DNA of 64,000 nt from Prevotella fusca JCM 17724 (GTDB lineage Bacteria; Bacteroidota; Bacteroidia; Bacteroidales; Bacteroidaceae). The stretch covers positions 640,501-704,500 of the forward strand of contig NZ_CP012074.1 in NCBI RefSeq assembly GCF_001262015.1, in the 5' to 3' direction. Position 1 is the first letter of the stretch. Each line of letters opens with the position of its first letter. The translations under genes were made by a program, and so were the position numbers. Below the pieces are notes generated by a model. That model did not search any database. It saw only the letters and a list, made by a program, of their open reading frames with translations, and was not told the DNA's origin. Shown piece by piece: positions 9,072 to 17,744 of this stretch.

Positions 9072-9120
9072 CAAGGAGAAACGAAAGATAAAATATAACT
9101 GATTTTTAATAAACATATAA

Positions 9121-10431
<1,311 letters not shown>

Positions 10432-10469
10432 GTATCTCTCACCACATTATGTGGTTGACAGAATAAAAC

Positions 10470-10502
10470 AAGGGATTGTCTCGCTAAAGGCAATCCCTTT
10501 TT
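10470..10502 (+). terminator. Rho-independent terminator of eno
   Basis: Nine-base arms (AAGGGATTG and its complement) flank a 12-base loop and are followed by a T run. It starts 39 bases past the stop codon. Confidence 0.85.
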
Positions 10503-10600
10503 AAATGAGAGCCCGATGTTGCTCCTTGTGGATGAAATGATCTTTATTGAAAATCATTATTATAATTTAGTTGATAACAAATTATTTAAGTATCAGGTTT

Positions 10601-10801
10601 ATGTTAGCACCACAAATTGAATATTCTGACCGTGAAGAGCGACTTGAGTTCATACAGGAGCGTTTTCATTGTAAGGCACCATCCTGTGGAGGATGCGGGT
10701 CATGCAATCTTCCTGACGGTATGCCTGCTGCAGAATACTTTGCAGATTACATAGATGGTAAGGTTGAATTCGTCAAACTTGCTGCAAAGATATGGGAGTA
10801 G
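10601..10801 (+). CDS. Cys-rich conserved miniprotein
   Basis: A 66-residue protein beginning MLAPQIEYSDREERLEFIQ. Its centre has a dense Cys cluster, CKAPSCGGCGSCNLP, with four Cys in about 15 residues and spacing that could bind a metal or form disulfides. The remaining sequence is acidic and helical. I do not recognise a named family. The ATG at 10601 was chosen because the ten residues before it are unlike the rest and no ribosome site favours the upstream TTG/ATG. It sits alone after the eno terminator. Confidence 0.6.
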   Translation: MLAPQIEYSDREERLEFIQERFHCKAPSCGGCGSCNLPDGMPAAEYFADYIDGKVEFVKLAAKIWE

Positions 10802-10975
10802 GGCTAACTGCTGTATAATCAAGAAGGGATTTTTTGAATGATCGTCAGCCAGTGGCAGCATCATTACCAAGGCTTGGTAATAATAAATGATGAAGAATGT
10901 TGACTTTTCCTGATTTGACCAGACACTTTCTTTATTAGTGCTGCATGATAAGAACTTTCTGTATATTTTACTCAT

Positions 10976-11334
10976 CAGTGTCTTACTATATACAATATAA
11001 TGACAGTGAAGAATCTTTCTTCCCACTCCCTACCAATGTGTTGTTGCTCATCACGCATGGTATTGATGGTAAGCACCAATGGTGCTGGTGGTAAGCACGT
11101 GTGGTGTTAGTGGTAAGCACCAATGGTGTTGAGAGCCAAACACCATGCGGTATAAAGTCAACATGTAAGTAGCTTGCTGTCAGAAAAAAGTCATACTACC
11201 AAAAGTAAACAAAACATACTTGATGAGGGGACTTACTTTCTCGTGACAATACGACATTACCTGTTTGTTTGTAAGAGATTCTGCATGAGAGAGTATACAG
11301 TTTAGGTTTTATCGGACAACAATATTTCTTTATA
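10976..11334 (+). repeat. Long dispersed repeat copy 1, with GCACC 22-bp array at 11048-11157
   Basis: Five units of exactly 22 bases (starts 11048, 11070, 11092, 11114, 11136). The core is the palindrome AGCACCAATGGTGCT or a variant. The flanks are also shared with the copy at 33365-33582: AGTGTCTT(A/G)CTATAT before the array, and TTTTATCGGACA(A/G)CAATA after it. The two copies therefore share a modular layout over 220-360 bases, not just the repeats. Confidence 0.75.
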
Positions 11335-11671
11335 CAAACAGAATCTGTGAGAATTTGTTGTCTATCATTTGTGATGTTATGCTTTAAGAATTCTCTAATG
11401 AACTGATATGGTGTCAATAGATTATTAAATAGAAATCTGACTGTTTGATAACTGATGTAGAATTTTATTTTCCTTTCGCTCTTCTATTCATCCTTCTTAT
11501 AAGAAATCTCTTGTGCAACCTTATCTTTTTAGGATTGCTACATCTTACGACTGATCCCTATCTTTCTCCTATTGATTTGGCTTTGTCCATCCATTAAATC
11601 CAATTGGTTTCTTTGTCTTCTTCTGTTTGTACTTGCAAGTTTATGGATAGGATAGCCTTTATAAACGCATG

Positions 11672-11700
11672 AATCCCGGCTCCAAAAGGAAACCGGGATT
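11672..11700 (-). terminator. Hairpin downstream of rpmA
   Basis: Eight-base arms AATCCCGG and CCGGGATT with a GC-rich stem, 40 bases past the rpmA stop codon. The T run on the minus strand is weak, so termination efficiency is uncertain. Confidence 0.5.
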
Positions 11701-11739
11701 ATGTTGTTTGTTTGGAATAGTTGTTTTGTTTGTTTCGCT

Positions 11740-12030
11740 TTATGCTTCTGGCTTTACAGTCTTAGCAGCGTAAACTTCCTCAGAAAGGACTGAAACAGTA
11801 CTCTTGTTGTACTTGCCCTTGTGGAAGTAAACAACACCGTCTGCAAGTGCATACAATGTGTCGTCCTTACCCTGTGCAACGTTCTCGCCTGGGAAGTGCT
11901 TGTTGCCGCGCTGACGAACAATGATGTTACCAGCAACGATCTTCTGACCACCCCAGATCTTAACACCTAAACGCTTTGAAGCTGATTCGCGACCGTTCTT
12001 AGAACTACCTACACCTTTTTTATGTGCCAT
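11740..12030 (-). CDS. rpmA: 50S ribosomal protein L27
   Basis: Large-subunit protein L27, whose N-terminal tail reaches the peptidyl transferase centre. It begins [20 protein letters not shown], the canonical start without a cleavable Firmicutes-type leader. It keeps [22 protein letters not shown] and the [16 protein letters not shown] core. Its 96 residues are slightly longer than E. coli L27 through an extended C-terminus. It lies 16 bases after rplU in the usual rplU-rpmA order. Confidence 0.97.
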   Translation of the reverse strand: MAHKKGVGSSKNGRESASKRLGVKIWGGQKIVAGNIIVRQRGNKHFPGENVAQGKDDTLYALADGVVYFHKGKYNKSTVSVLSEEVYAAKTVKPEA

Positions 12031-12046
12031 TCTTAAGTCCTCCTTT

Positions 12047-12364
12047 TTAAGCGTTAATTGATTTAATTTCTACCTGAGTGAAGTGGGTACGATGACCGTT
12101 CTTCTTTCTGTAGTCCTTGCGACGTTTCATCTTGAAGACGATTACCTTGTCGCCCTTTACGAGAGGAGCTACAACCTCGGCTACTACCTTTGCGCCCTCA
12201 ACAGTTGGTGCGCCTACTGTGACTGCTCCGTTGTTGTCAACCAACAGAACCTTGTCAAACTCAACAGCCTTGCCTTCTTCCGCATCCTTGATGTGGTTTA
12301 CGAAGAGCTTTTTGCCCTCCTCAGCCTTGAACTGCTGACCGTTAATTTCTACAATTGCGTACAT
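12047..12364 (-). CDS. rplU: 50S ribosomal protein L21
   Basis: Large-subunit protein L21, which binds 23S rRNA. The start was set at [18 protein letters not shown], the universal L21 N-terminus, giving 105 residues. An upstream in-frame start exists but lies within the transcribed leader. The C-terminal [20 protein letters not shown] rRNA-binding signature is intact. It is cotranscribed with rpmA from the TAACTTTG box upstream, after a leader of about 80 nt. Confidence 0.96.
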   Translation of the reverse strand: MYAIVEINGQQFKAEEGKKLFVNHIKDAEEGKAVEFDKVLLVDNNGAVTVGAPTVEGAKVVAEVVAPLVKGDKVIVFKMKRRKDYRKKNGHRTHFTQVEIKSINA

Positions 12365-12444
12365 TTTAATATTGTAAACGGGTTTGTACCGTTGGGCGGC
12401 TGAGCATCTTTCCAGCACTTGTTCTGAGCCCATTACGGCATAAT
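12365..12444 (-). promoter_or_regulatory. Structured leader of rplU-rpmA
   Basis: About 80 transcribed bases before rplU contain GGGCTCAGAAC and later GCTCAGCCGCCC, able to form a GC-rich stem before the start codon. L21 leaders are autoregulatory in other bacteria. Whether this one is homologous is not known. Confidence 0.35.
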
Positions 12445-12450
12445 CAGGTG

Positions 12451-12458
12451 CAAAGTTA
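12451..12458 (-). promoter_or_regulatory. -7 box (TAACTTTG) for rplU
   Basis: Exact TAnnTTTG match on the minus strand upstream of the rplU leader. Confidence 0.65.
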
Positions 12459-12778
12459 CTAAAAATTAATGTTATGCAACATAATAATGTGCGATAATTC
12501 TATGCTAATTAACAATAATTAGAGCATTGCTATCGTTTCTCTTCTTTGCAAAGTGTTTCTTTATTGATGAACTGAAGAATAATAACTGCTTGCTGTATGC
12601 AGCGAAAAATCATACAACAAATTCCATGTTTACCTCTGACAGCAATGTACAAAAGTAAATAGCATTATCTTACAACAAGATTTTTAGTCAGATTTACAAC
12701 TGACATCAAGGCTGTAACATAGATATTTATCTTGCGTTCTTACAGAACAGCGTGTTCTATGTTGCAGCCTCATTGTTT

Positions 12779-12898
12779 TTATTTATACGTTATGTCAAAG
12801 GGACGGTCGTCCATAATGTCGAGTTGACGCTCATCTTCCTGATAGATGTTATCAATGTCAAACTCATGCTCATTGTGCATCTTCGGTTTACGCTTCAT
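12779..12898 (-). CDS. Small acidic protein of 39 residues
   Basis: It begins MKRKPKMHNEHEFDIDNIYQ and ends DDRPFDITYK. It is highly acidic and hydrophilic with no Cys or membrane segment. I do not recognise the family. The start is supported by an unusually good Shine-Dalgarno site, GGAGGA, 7 bases before the ATG, and by a TATATTTG promoter about 95 bases upstream. The longer in-frame reading to 13024 would begin before that promoter, so it is less likely. Function is unknown. Confidence 0.5.
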   Translation of the reverse strand: MKRKPKMHNEHEFDIDNIYQEDERQLDIMDDRPFDITYK

Positions 12899-12984
12899 AG
12901 TTATGTCCTCCATAGGGCAAGCCACTGCCGCAGGGCATGCCTTTGATGATGAGTGATAGAGGTTGCGGCAATCCCCTGTTTCCT
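12899..12984 (-). promoter_or_regulatory. Structured 5' leader of the 39-residue protein gene
   Basis: The inferred leader contains TGCCGCA and TGCGGCA as pairing arms, a GGCATGCCC hairpin, and a CCTC that could pair with the GGAGG of the ribosome site. This is a plausible translational control element. No known riboswitch class was recognised. Confidence 0.4.
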
Positions 12985-12990
12985 CGGTTA

Positions 12991-12998
12991 CAAATATA
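12991..12998 (-). promoter_or_regulatory. -7 box (TATATTTG)
   Basis: TAnnTTTG match on the minus strand before the structured leader at 12899-12984. Confidence 0.5.
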
Positions 12999-13024
12999 TA
13001 AATTAATTCTGAGATAATTGTCAA

Positions 13025-13477
13025 TAAATAAGAAATATTTATATTCTATCAAGATTACATCTATCAGAAGTCATAGGACTAAAGGAATAAAAAGAAGTGA
13101 AGCCATCATCTTTCCTTTGCCGAAATTGGCATTCTTAGAAGAGAACACTGCCAGCTCTCCTTATATCTATTGACAATATATTTGACTCCTGCCTTTTTTA
13201 CTTATTATAATCCTTTGCTTTATATATGGCTCTCTTCAAACAATCCTTGCTGGAGGCTTTATCTAATGAACGTAGTCAGGTTCTCGTGTCTTTTTACTTT
13301 CTCATTCAGTTGCACAGCCTGTCATGCACATTACAAGAAGAAAGCAAGAGTTGTTTGTTGACGGCTAAGATTCTTCAAAAGTGTTTTCTAAGGATTGGTC
13401 ATGTATTTTGAAATTTGATATTGAGCTTGGATGAATCACAAAAAGGACATTTATTTGCTTATTAAAAAGGAAAATAA
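13025..13477. other. Gene-free stretch
   Basis: About 450 bases upstream of the NUDIX promoter. The short plus-strand frames here lack coding composition and conserved motifs. I see no repeat or RNA gene. Confidence 0.5.
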
Positions 13478-13485
13478 TAACTTTG
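13478..13485 (+). promoter_or_regulatory. -7 box (TAACTTTG) for the NUDIX gene
   Basis: Exact TAnnTTTG match 30 bases before the chosen NUDIX start. It rules out the in-frame start at 13431. Confidence 0.6.
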
Positions 13486-13514
13486 CGTTATCAAAATCAA
13501 CAGTTTATTGTGTT

Positions 13515-14081
13515 ATGGATAATAAAAAGCAACGCAGTGATGAAGAGATGAAATGGAATACGCTCTCTTCCGAACAGCTTATTAACCGCCCCTGGCTGAA
13601 GGCACGGCGCGACACTGTCCAGCTGCCCAATGGAAAGGTGTATGATGAGTATTATGTACTTTCGTACCCAACATGGATAAACGTTATCGCCGAGACAGAA
13701 GACGGAAATATCATTTTAGAGCGTCAGTACAGGCATGGACTTGGCGTTGTTTCTACAGAAATATGTGCTGGGGTGATGGAAGAAGGAGAAACCCCACTAC
13801 AGGCTGCACAACGCGAACTGGAAGAAGAAACGGGATATACAGGCGGTGTATGGCAGGAGATAATGACAATTTCTCCCAATCCAAGTACTATGGACAATCT
13901 CTGTCATTGTTTCTATGCTCACGGTGTGAAGAAGACGAGCAGGCAGCACCTTGATGATACAGAGGATATTGAGGTGTTACTCTATCCCAAAGAAGAAGTA
14001 AAACAAATGCTCCTTCGTGGCGATTTCATTCAGGCATTGATGGTTGCTCCCCTGTGGAAATACTTCTCTATCAACACCTAA
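13515..14081 (+). CDS. NUDIX hydrolase (ADP-ribose pyrophosphatase-like)
   Basis: Hydrolyses a nucleoside diphosphate linked to another moiety, most likely ADP-ribose or an ADP/GDP-sugar judging by the subfamily. The Nudix box is complete: GVMEEGETPLQAAQRELEEE followed by TG, matching GX5EX7REUXEEXGU. An N-terminal beta strand region (WLKARRDTVQLPNGKVYDEY) is typical of ADP-ribose pyrophosphatases. It starts at the ATG after the TAACTTTG box. ATG 13548 (MKWNTLSSEQL) is an alternative and may be the real one. The next gene on this strand is 42 bases downstream. Confidence 0.88.
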   Translation: MDNKKQRSDEEMKWNTLSSEQLINRPWLKARRDTVQLPNGKVYDEYYVLSYPTWINVIAETEDGNIILERQYRHGLGVVSTEICAGVMEEGETPLQAAQRELEEETGYTGGVWQEIMTISPNPSTMDNLCHCFYAHGVKKTSRQHLDDTEDIEVLLYPKEEVKQMLLRGDFIQALMVAPLWKYFSINT

Positions 14082-14123
14082 CCCTTGTACAAAGAAGGGT
14101 ATATTATTTCCAATCTTTAGAAA

Positions 14124-14366
14124 ATGATAACAAAAGACAGTATCGAAGCAGCCTATTGCTTCTTTCATCAGAAATATCAGGTTTATGCCTTTTCGAACTG
14201 CGAACAGCAGAAAGACGACATTGAATATGCCATCAGTTCGTATGTGGAAACTATGAATCCCGACCTCTATGCAAGGCTTGCTGCAGGAAAAGAAGACTTC
14301 CTGCTGACACACTCAAGGTTTGCAGAAGACATGAAAGAGGCAATACACAGTCTTACCTTGGAGTAA
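14124..14366 (+). CDS. Small conserved hypothetical protein
   Basis: An 80-residue soluble protein, MITKDSIEAAYCFFHQKYQV at the start, with predicted helices and a mixed polar composition. I do not recognise a named family. It follows the NUDIX gene closely and is probably cotranscribed with it. Its last 14 bases overlap the 3' end of the convergent DUF4230 gene, so the two transcripts would be antisense there. Confidence 0.65.
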   Translation: MITKDSIEAAYCFFHQKYQVYAFSNCEQQKDDIEYAISSYVETMNPDLYARLAAGKEDFLLTHSRFAEDMKEAIHSLTLE

Positions 14367-15024
14367 TCGTCACCTCTACATTCTTATATCCCATTGCTTT
14401 CAGGAACTGCGTGAACTGCTGTCTGGCATTCTCTTCAGCTGTCTTGATGTTTGCAGCTGTCATACAACGGGCAAGCATCTTCTTGTAAGCACGGTTGTAA
14501 AGTTGCTCCCGGTCAGCAGCAGACCAGTTTCCTTTCTCGAAAAATGAGCGCGACTTAGCCTCATCTATAAAGTTAGTGTCAAGCAACTCTATAGGTGGCA
14601 GTTTTGCGACAATGACACTGTCGTTCTCAACACGAATCCAATGTGGTTTGGCTTTATGAAGATTAATGCCTAAACGCACAGTCCCATAATAGATGCGGAC
14701 AAGTTCAGCATCAGAAAAGAAACCACGGCTTATCGTGTCAATGAGTTCTTCATTATTGATAGAAAGGAACTCCCATTGCCCGATGTCTTGTATCTGTCGT
14801 ATCTGTGTGGGTGTAATGTCAATACGCTGGTCGGCTTCTATACTTATCTCATTGGATGAATTAAGCCATAGGAATAGCCCCGTGCCCAGACAGGCAAGAA
14901 TGAAAAGCGTGAGCATACGGCTCTTGCGAAATGACAAGATACGTTTAAAAAGACCTTTCTTTTCCGTCTTTTCACCTTTCTTCTGATTCTTTATAATGAT
15001 ATTTTCAGGTGTTTCCTTCTCCAT
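14353..15024 (-). CDS. DUF4230 membrane-anchored protein
   Basis: A member of DUF4230 (PF14014), a family of unknown function. A charged cytoplasmic N-terminus (residues about 1-35) leads to one TM helix (MLTLFILACLGTGLFLWL). The extracytoplasmic domain follows, with the family pattern IGQWEFLSINNEE and a C-terminal ARQQFTQFLKAMGYKNVEVTI. The ATG at 15024 was taken as start. A TTG 6 bases upstream overlaps the previous stop. It lies directly behind a second DUF4230 gene and resembles it throughout, so the pair is a tandem duplication. Confidence 0.85.
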   Translation of the reverse strand: MEKETPENIIIKNQKKGEKTEKKGLFKRILSFRKSRMLTLFILACLGTGLFLWLNSSNEISIEADQRIDITPTQIRQIQDIGQWEFLSINNEELIDTISRGFFSDAELVRIYYGTVRLGINLHKAKPHWIRVENDSVIVAKLPPIELLDTNFIDEAKSRSFFEKGNWSAADREQLYNRAYKKMLARCMTAANIKTAEENARQQFTQFLKAMGYKNVEVTITPR

Positions 15025-15026
15025 TG

Positions 15027-15695
15027 TCAATCCTTTTTGTTTACTTCAACCACCTGTCCTAAATCCTTAATTGTAAACTTCTTACGAAAGGATATTGTTA
15101 TGTCTGCTTCGTTGTATCCCATAGCTGTAAAGATTGGGACAAGTTGCCGGGCAGCACTTTCTTGTGCCCGTTCGATAATTCCCATCTGTGGGATCGAAGC
15201 TATTATCTGTTTCCTGCCCTGTGCTTCATAACTTGTCAGCTCGGCATCCGTAAAGTTATGTCTTGTCAGTGCCACATATTGCTTCACCTCTTTATGGTCA
15301 ATCTTCGTAGATGTAAGTATGATTTTAGGGTCGGGTAGAGTGACGGCAAGTCTTTTTCCTTGTTTTTGAATGTTCTTCTCGCTGAAATCAGACATATCAA
15401 TATATGCCTTCAAGGTAGCATTCATTGGAATTGCAATGCGCCGGTCACCCAACGGCAGGTTCACGCTGAATTCATGTTTCATGAACGAGCCGGACACTTT
15501 CATCTTGTCATCGTGTGTGATAATCTTGTGAATTTGATATTCTGTGGTGTAAAGACGGGAGCATAGCTGCACCTGCGTCACCAATGTCGGAATCGTATCA
15601 ATGACTTCCGAAGATGGTTCTTCAGTGCTTTTCTTGTCTGTACAGGCTGTTGCCAGCAATGAAAGAAGCGATAAAACGACGATTATCTGTTTCAT
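15027..15695 (-). CDS. DUF4230 lipoprotein
   Basis: The second DUF4230 protein. The start MKQIIVVLSLLSLLATACTD is a lipoprotein signal with a clear lipobox (LLATAC), so the mature protein should be lipid-anchored outside the cytoplasm. The domain shows VTQVQLCSRLYTTEYQIHKI and the shared C-terminal pattern SAARQLVPIFTAMGYNEADI, close to that of its downstream neighbour. ATG 15695 was chosen over 15743 because it opens the signal peptide and lies downstream of the TATCTTTG box. Stop and next start nearly touch, so the pair is coupled. Confidence 0.85.
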   Translation of the reverse strand: MKQIIVVLSLLSLLATACTDKKSTEEPSSEVIDTIPTLVTQVQLCSRLYTTEYQIHKIITHDDKMKVSGSFMKHEFSVNLPLGDRRIAIPMNATLKAYIDMSDFSEKNIQKQGKRLAVTLPDPKIILTSTKIDHKEVKQYVALTRHNFTDAELTSYEAQGRKQIIASIPQMGIIERAQESAARQLVPIFTAMGYNEADITISFRKKFTIKDLGQVVEVNKKD

Positions 15696-15718
15696 TCCTA
15701 TCATATAATTGAATGCTG

Positions 15719-15726
15719 CAAAGATA
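15719..15726 (-). promoter_or_regulatory. -7 box (TATCTTTG) for the DUF4230 pair
   Basis: TAnnTTTG match on the minus strand, 24 bases before the lipoprotein start. Confidence 0.6.
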
Positions 15727-15818
15727 CGAAAAATAGCCAACATGAAACACTTATACTATGCAAATAAAGGTGAAAGAAGAGGAATGATGTGGGTATGTCA
15801 ATGTGTTTTCTGAATTTT

Positions 15819-15906
15819 CTTCATGAAAAAAAATATTTCTTTTCATGATAATAATTATTTCTTTTCATGACAATAATTATTTTTCTTCATGAAAAGAAAT
15901 TGTAGA
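15819..15906. repeat. 22-bp-period array, TTTCATGAA family, copy B
   Basis: Four units start at 15819, 15841, 15863 and 15885. Each opens (C/T)TTCATGA followed by an A/T-only half. The array lies between divergent DUF4230 and sdaA promoters. The rest of the 15727-16222 gap shows only the sdaA promoter and a loose inverted pair (CGGATAAG near 16056, CTTATCCG near 16122). Confidence 0.8.
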
Positions 15907-16174
15907 GCATATATCAAGTGACGCTTTTACTTCGGTATATTCTTACCTTAGATGCCAAATTATCTTTTCTTGGCAAGCATTGATTTTTATGATAGCCTGG
16001 TGTAGGAAGTATAAAAGAAAGAGTCAGGAATTCAACTAACTATCTACTGACAAAGTGCTCTTGCGGATAAGAACACTGACAGTTTACGTAATAAAAATAC
16101 GATCTTTAGATGTTCAAAAAATCTTATCCGATAATTTATGAGTTGTTTCTCTGCACCATTGCCGTTTTTTTTCG

Positions 16175-16182
16175 TAATTTTG
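16175..16182 (+). promoter_or_regulatory. -7 box (TAATTTTG) for sdaA
   Basis: TAnnTTTG match 41 bases before the sdaA start codon. Confidence 0.55.
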
Positions 16183-16222
16183 CAGCATAATTGTATTAAG
16201 AAGTATTTGGGACAAACCATAT

Positions 16223-17431
16223 ATGGAATCATTAAGAGAGATATTTAGAATCGGCAAAGGTCCATCGAGCAGTCATACGATGGGACCACAGCGTGCAGCT
16301 ATCATCTTTGCTGAACGTCATCCAGAGGCAGCACGGTTTGATGTTACACTGTTTGGCAGTCTGGCTGCAACAGGCAAGGGACACATGACAGACAAAGCCA
16401 TCATAGACGTTTTGAAACAGGTAGCACCAGTAGAAATTAAATGGGAACCAGATGTTTTTCTGCCTTACCATCCCAATGGTATGATGTTTCAAGCCTATAG
16501 CGGCAGCCAGGAACTGGTAGACGAATGGACTGTCTATAGTGTTGGCGGCGGTGCCCTGTCAGAAGGGAAGGCTAAAGATGATTTTTTTCATCAGCCCACA
16601 GTCTACGACATGCACACGCTCAGGGACATCCAGTCTTGGTGTGAACACCATGGACGGGGCTACTGGGAATATGTGAAACAGTGTGAGGATGATGACTTTT
16701 GGGATTATCTCCGTGAGGTATGGCATACTATGCAAGCTGCTGTAGAGCGTGGTCTTGACAGTGAGGGAGCATTGCCCGGTCCGTTGAATCTGGCACGAAA
16801 AGCTCCCACCTATTATATTAAGGCACGTGGATATAAGCCTTCGTTGCAGAGTCGTGGAATGGTTTATTCATATGCCTTGGCGGTCAGTGAGGAGAATGCG
16901 TCGGGTGGTACGATAGTCACTGCACCTACATGTGGTGCCTGTGGCGTTATGCCTGCTGTTCTCTATCATCTGTCAAAAGGACACGAATTCTCTGAAACAA
17001 AGATATTGCATGCACTTGCAACGGCTGGTCTCTTTGGCAACATCGTGAAGTACAACGCATCTATCTCTGGCGCAGAGGTAGGCTGCCAGGGAGAGGTTGG
17101 CGTGGCTTGTGCAATGGCATCAGCCGCTTCCTGCCAGCTGTTTGGCGGCAGTCCTTCCCAGATTGAATATGCTGCAGAGATGGGACTGGAGCACCACTTG
17201 GGCATGACCTGTGACCCTGTCTGCGGTTTGGTACAGATTCCCTGTATTGAGCGCAATGCCTTTGCAGCCTGCCGTGCTTTGGATGCTCAGCTTTATGCGT
17301 CGTTCAGTGATGGCAGTCACCGTGTTTCATTCGACCGTGTTGTCGAGGTGATGAAACAGACGGGACACGACATTCCGTCGCTCTATAAGGAGACAAGTGC
17401 GGGTGGACTGGCAAAAGATTACCAAATGTAA
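16223..17431 (+). CDS. sdaA: L-serine ammonia-lyase (L-serine dehydratase)
   Basis: Deaminates L-serine to pyruvate and ammonia with an oxygen-labile [4Fe-4S] cluster. This is a single-chain enzyme: the beta-type domain (IGKGPSSSHTMGPQRAA, residues 10-26) is fused to the alpha-type catalytic domain. Cluster Cys are in TAPTCGACGVMP (about 233-244), GCQGEVG, and CDPVCGLVQIPCIERN (about 332-347). At 402 residues it is shorter than the 450-460 usual for the E. coli enzyme. It is transcribed alone from its own promoter and converges on the XAC2610-like gene. Confidence 0.95.
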   Translation: MESLREIFRIGKGPSSSHTMGPQRAAIIFAERHPEAARFDVTLFGSLAATGKGHMTDKAIIDVLKQVAPVEIKWEPDVFLPYHPNGMMFQAYSGSQELVDEWTVYSVGGGALSEGKAKDDFFHQPTVYDMHTLRDIQSWCEHHGRGYWEYVKQCEDDDFWDYLREVWHTMQAAVERGLDSEGALPGPLNLARKAPTYYIKARGYKPSLQSRGMVYSYALAVSEENASGGTIVTAPTCGACGVMPAVLYHLSKGHEFSETKILHALATAGLFGNIVKYNASISGAEVGCQGEVGVACAMASAASCQLFGGSPSQIEYAAEMGLEHHLGMTCDPVCGLVQIPCIERNAFAACRALDAQLYASFSDGSHRVSFDRVVEVMKQTGHDIPSLYKETSAGGLAKDYQM

Positions 17432-17515
17432 CCCCCTCTTCTTGCTGCTATTAAAGGGGTTGTTCTTTGGCACATCTGACTGATTCCATGTGACAGAATA
17501 ATGTGGATAGATAAT

Positions 17516-17581
17516 CGTAACGCCCGAGAACCATATTGCCAAGTGTTGGTAAATTAGTTGTCGGGCGTTGGTAATATCTTT
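17516..17581. repeat. Weak 22-bp-period repeat between convergent genes
   Basis: Units at 17538 (GCCAAGTGTTGGTAA) and 17560 (GTCGGGCGTTGGTAA) align at 22 bases. The segment at 17516 looks like an inverted unit (TAACGCCCGA). It lies in the 313-base gap between sdaA and the convergent gene, where I see only a weak AACCCC/GGGGTT hairpin besides. Confidence 0.45.
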
Positions 17582-17744
17582 ATTCGCTAAATAATTTTCA
17601 AAAAGCTGGCAAACATTCAATGATAACATACGAACAGGCTTGGCCACTTCTGAGGATATATCCGAACAAATTACTCTTAAATGCGTCTGTGACAAAAGCA
17701 GAAGTACTGTTCTGAAAAGGTACAAGATGTAGTCAAGTTGTTGT

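Larger units (their letters stand above)
10802..11739. other. Long gene-free stretch with divergent repeat
   Basis: About 940 bases between convergent genes. It holds the GCACC-type 22-bp array inside a longer repeat shared with 33365-33582, and the hairpin downstream of rpmA. Short open frames here show no coding signature. Confidence 0.6.

Noticed and set aside
11048..11157. Tandem short repeats read as a CRISPR array
   Set aside because: Units are contiguous at 22 bp with no unique spacers, repeats are imperfect, and no cas gene is nearby. The same applies to the other arrays.
11196..11417. Minus-strand frame in the dispersed repeat
   Set aside because: Not present in the second copy of the repeat and lacks coding composition.
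12899..13024. N-terminal extension of the 39-residue protein
   Set aside because: The reading frame is open, but it starts at a TTG upstream of the likely promoter, and the segment forms a paired leader RNA with a Shine-Dalgarno site.
13170..13411. Two overlapping plus-strand frames of about 60 residues
   Set aside because: Hydrophobic low-quality composition, no ribosome site, no promoter and no recognisable motif.
13431..13514. Upstream start for the NUDIX protein
   Set aside because: It precedes the TAACTTTG promoter, and the extra residues are not family-like.
16044..16232. Possible further 22-bp array upstream of sdaA
   Set aside because: CGGATAAG and CTTATCCG form an inverted pair, but no units align at a fixed period.
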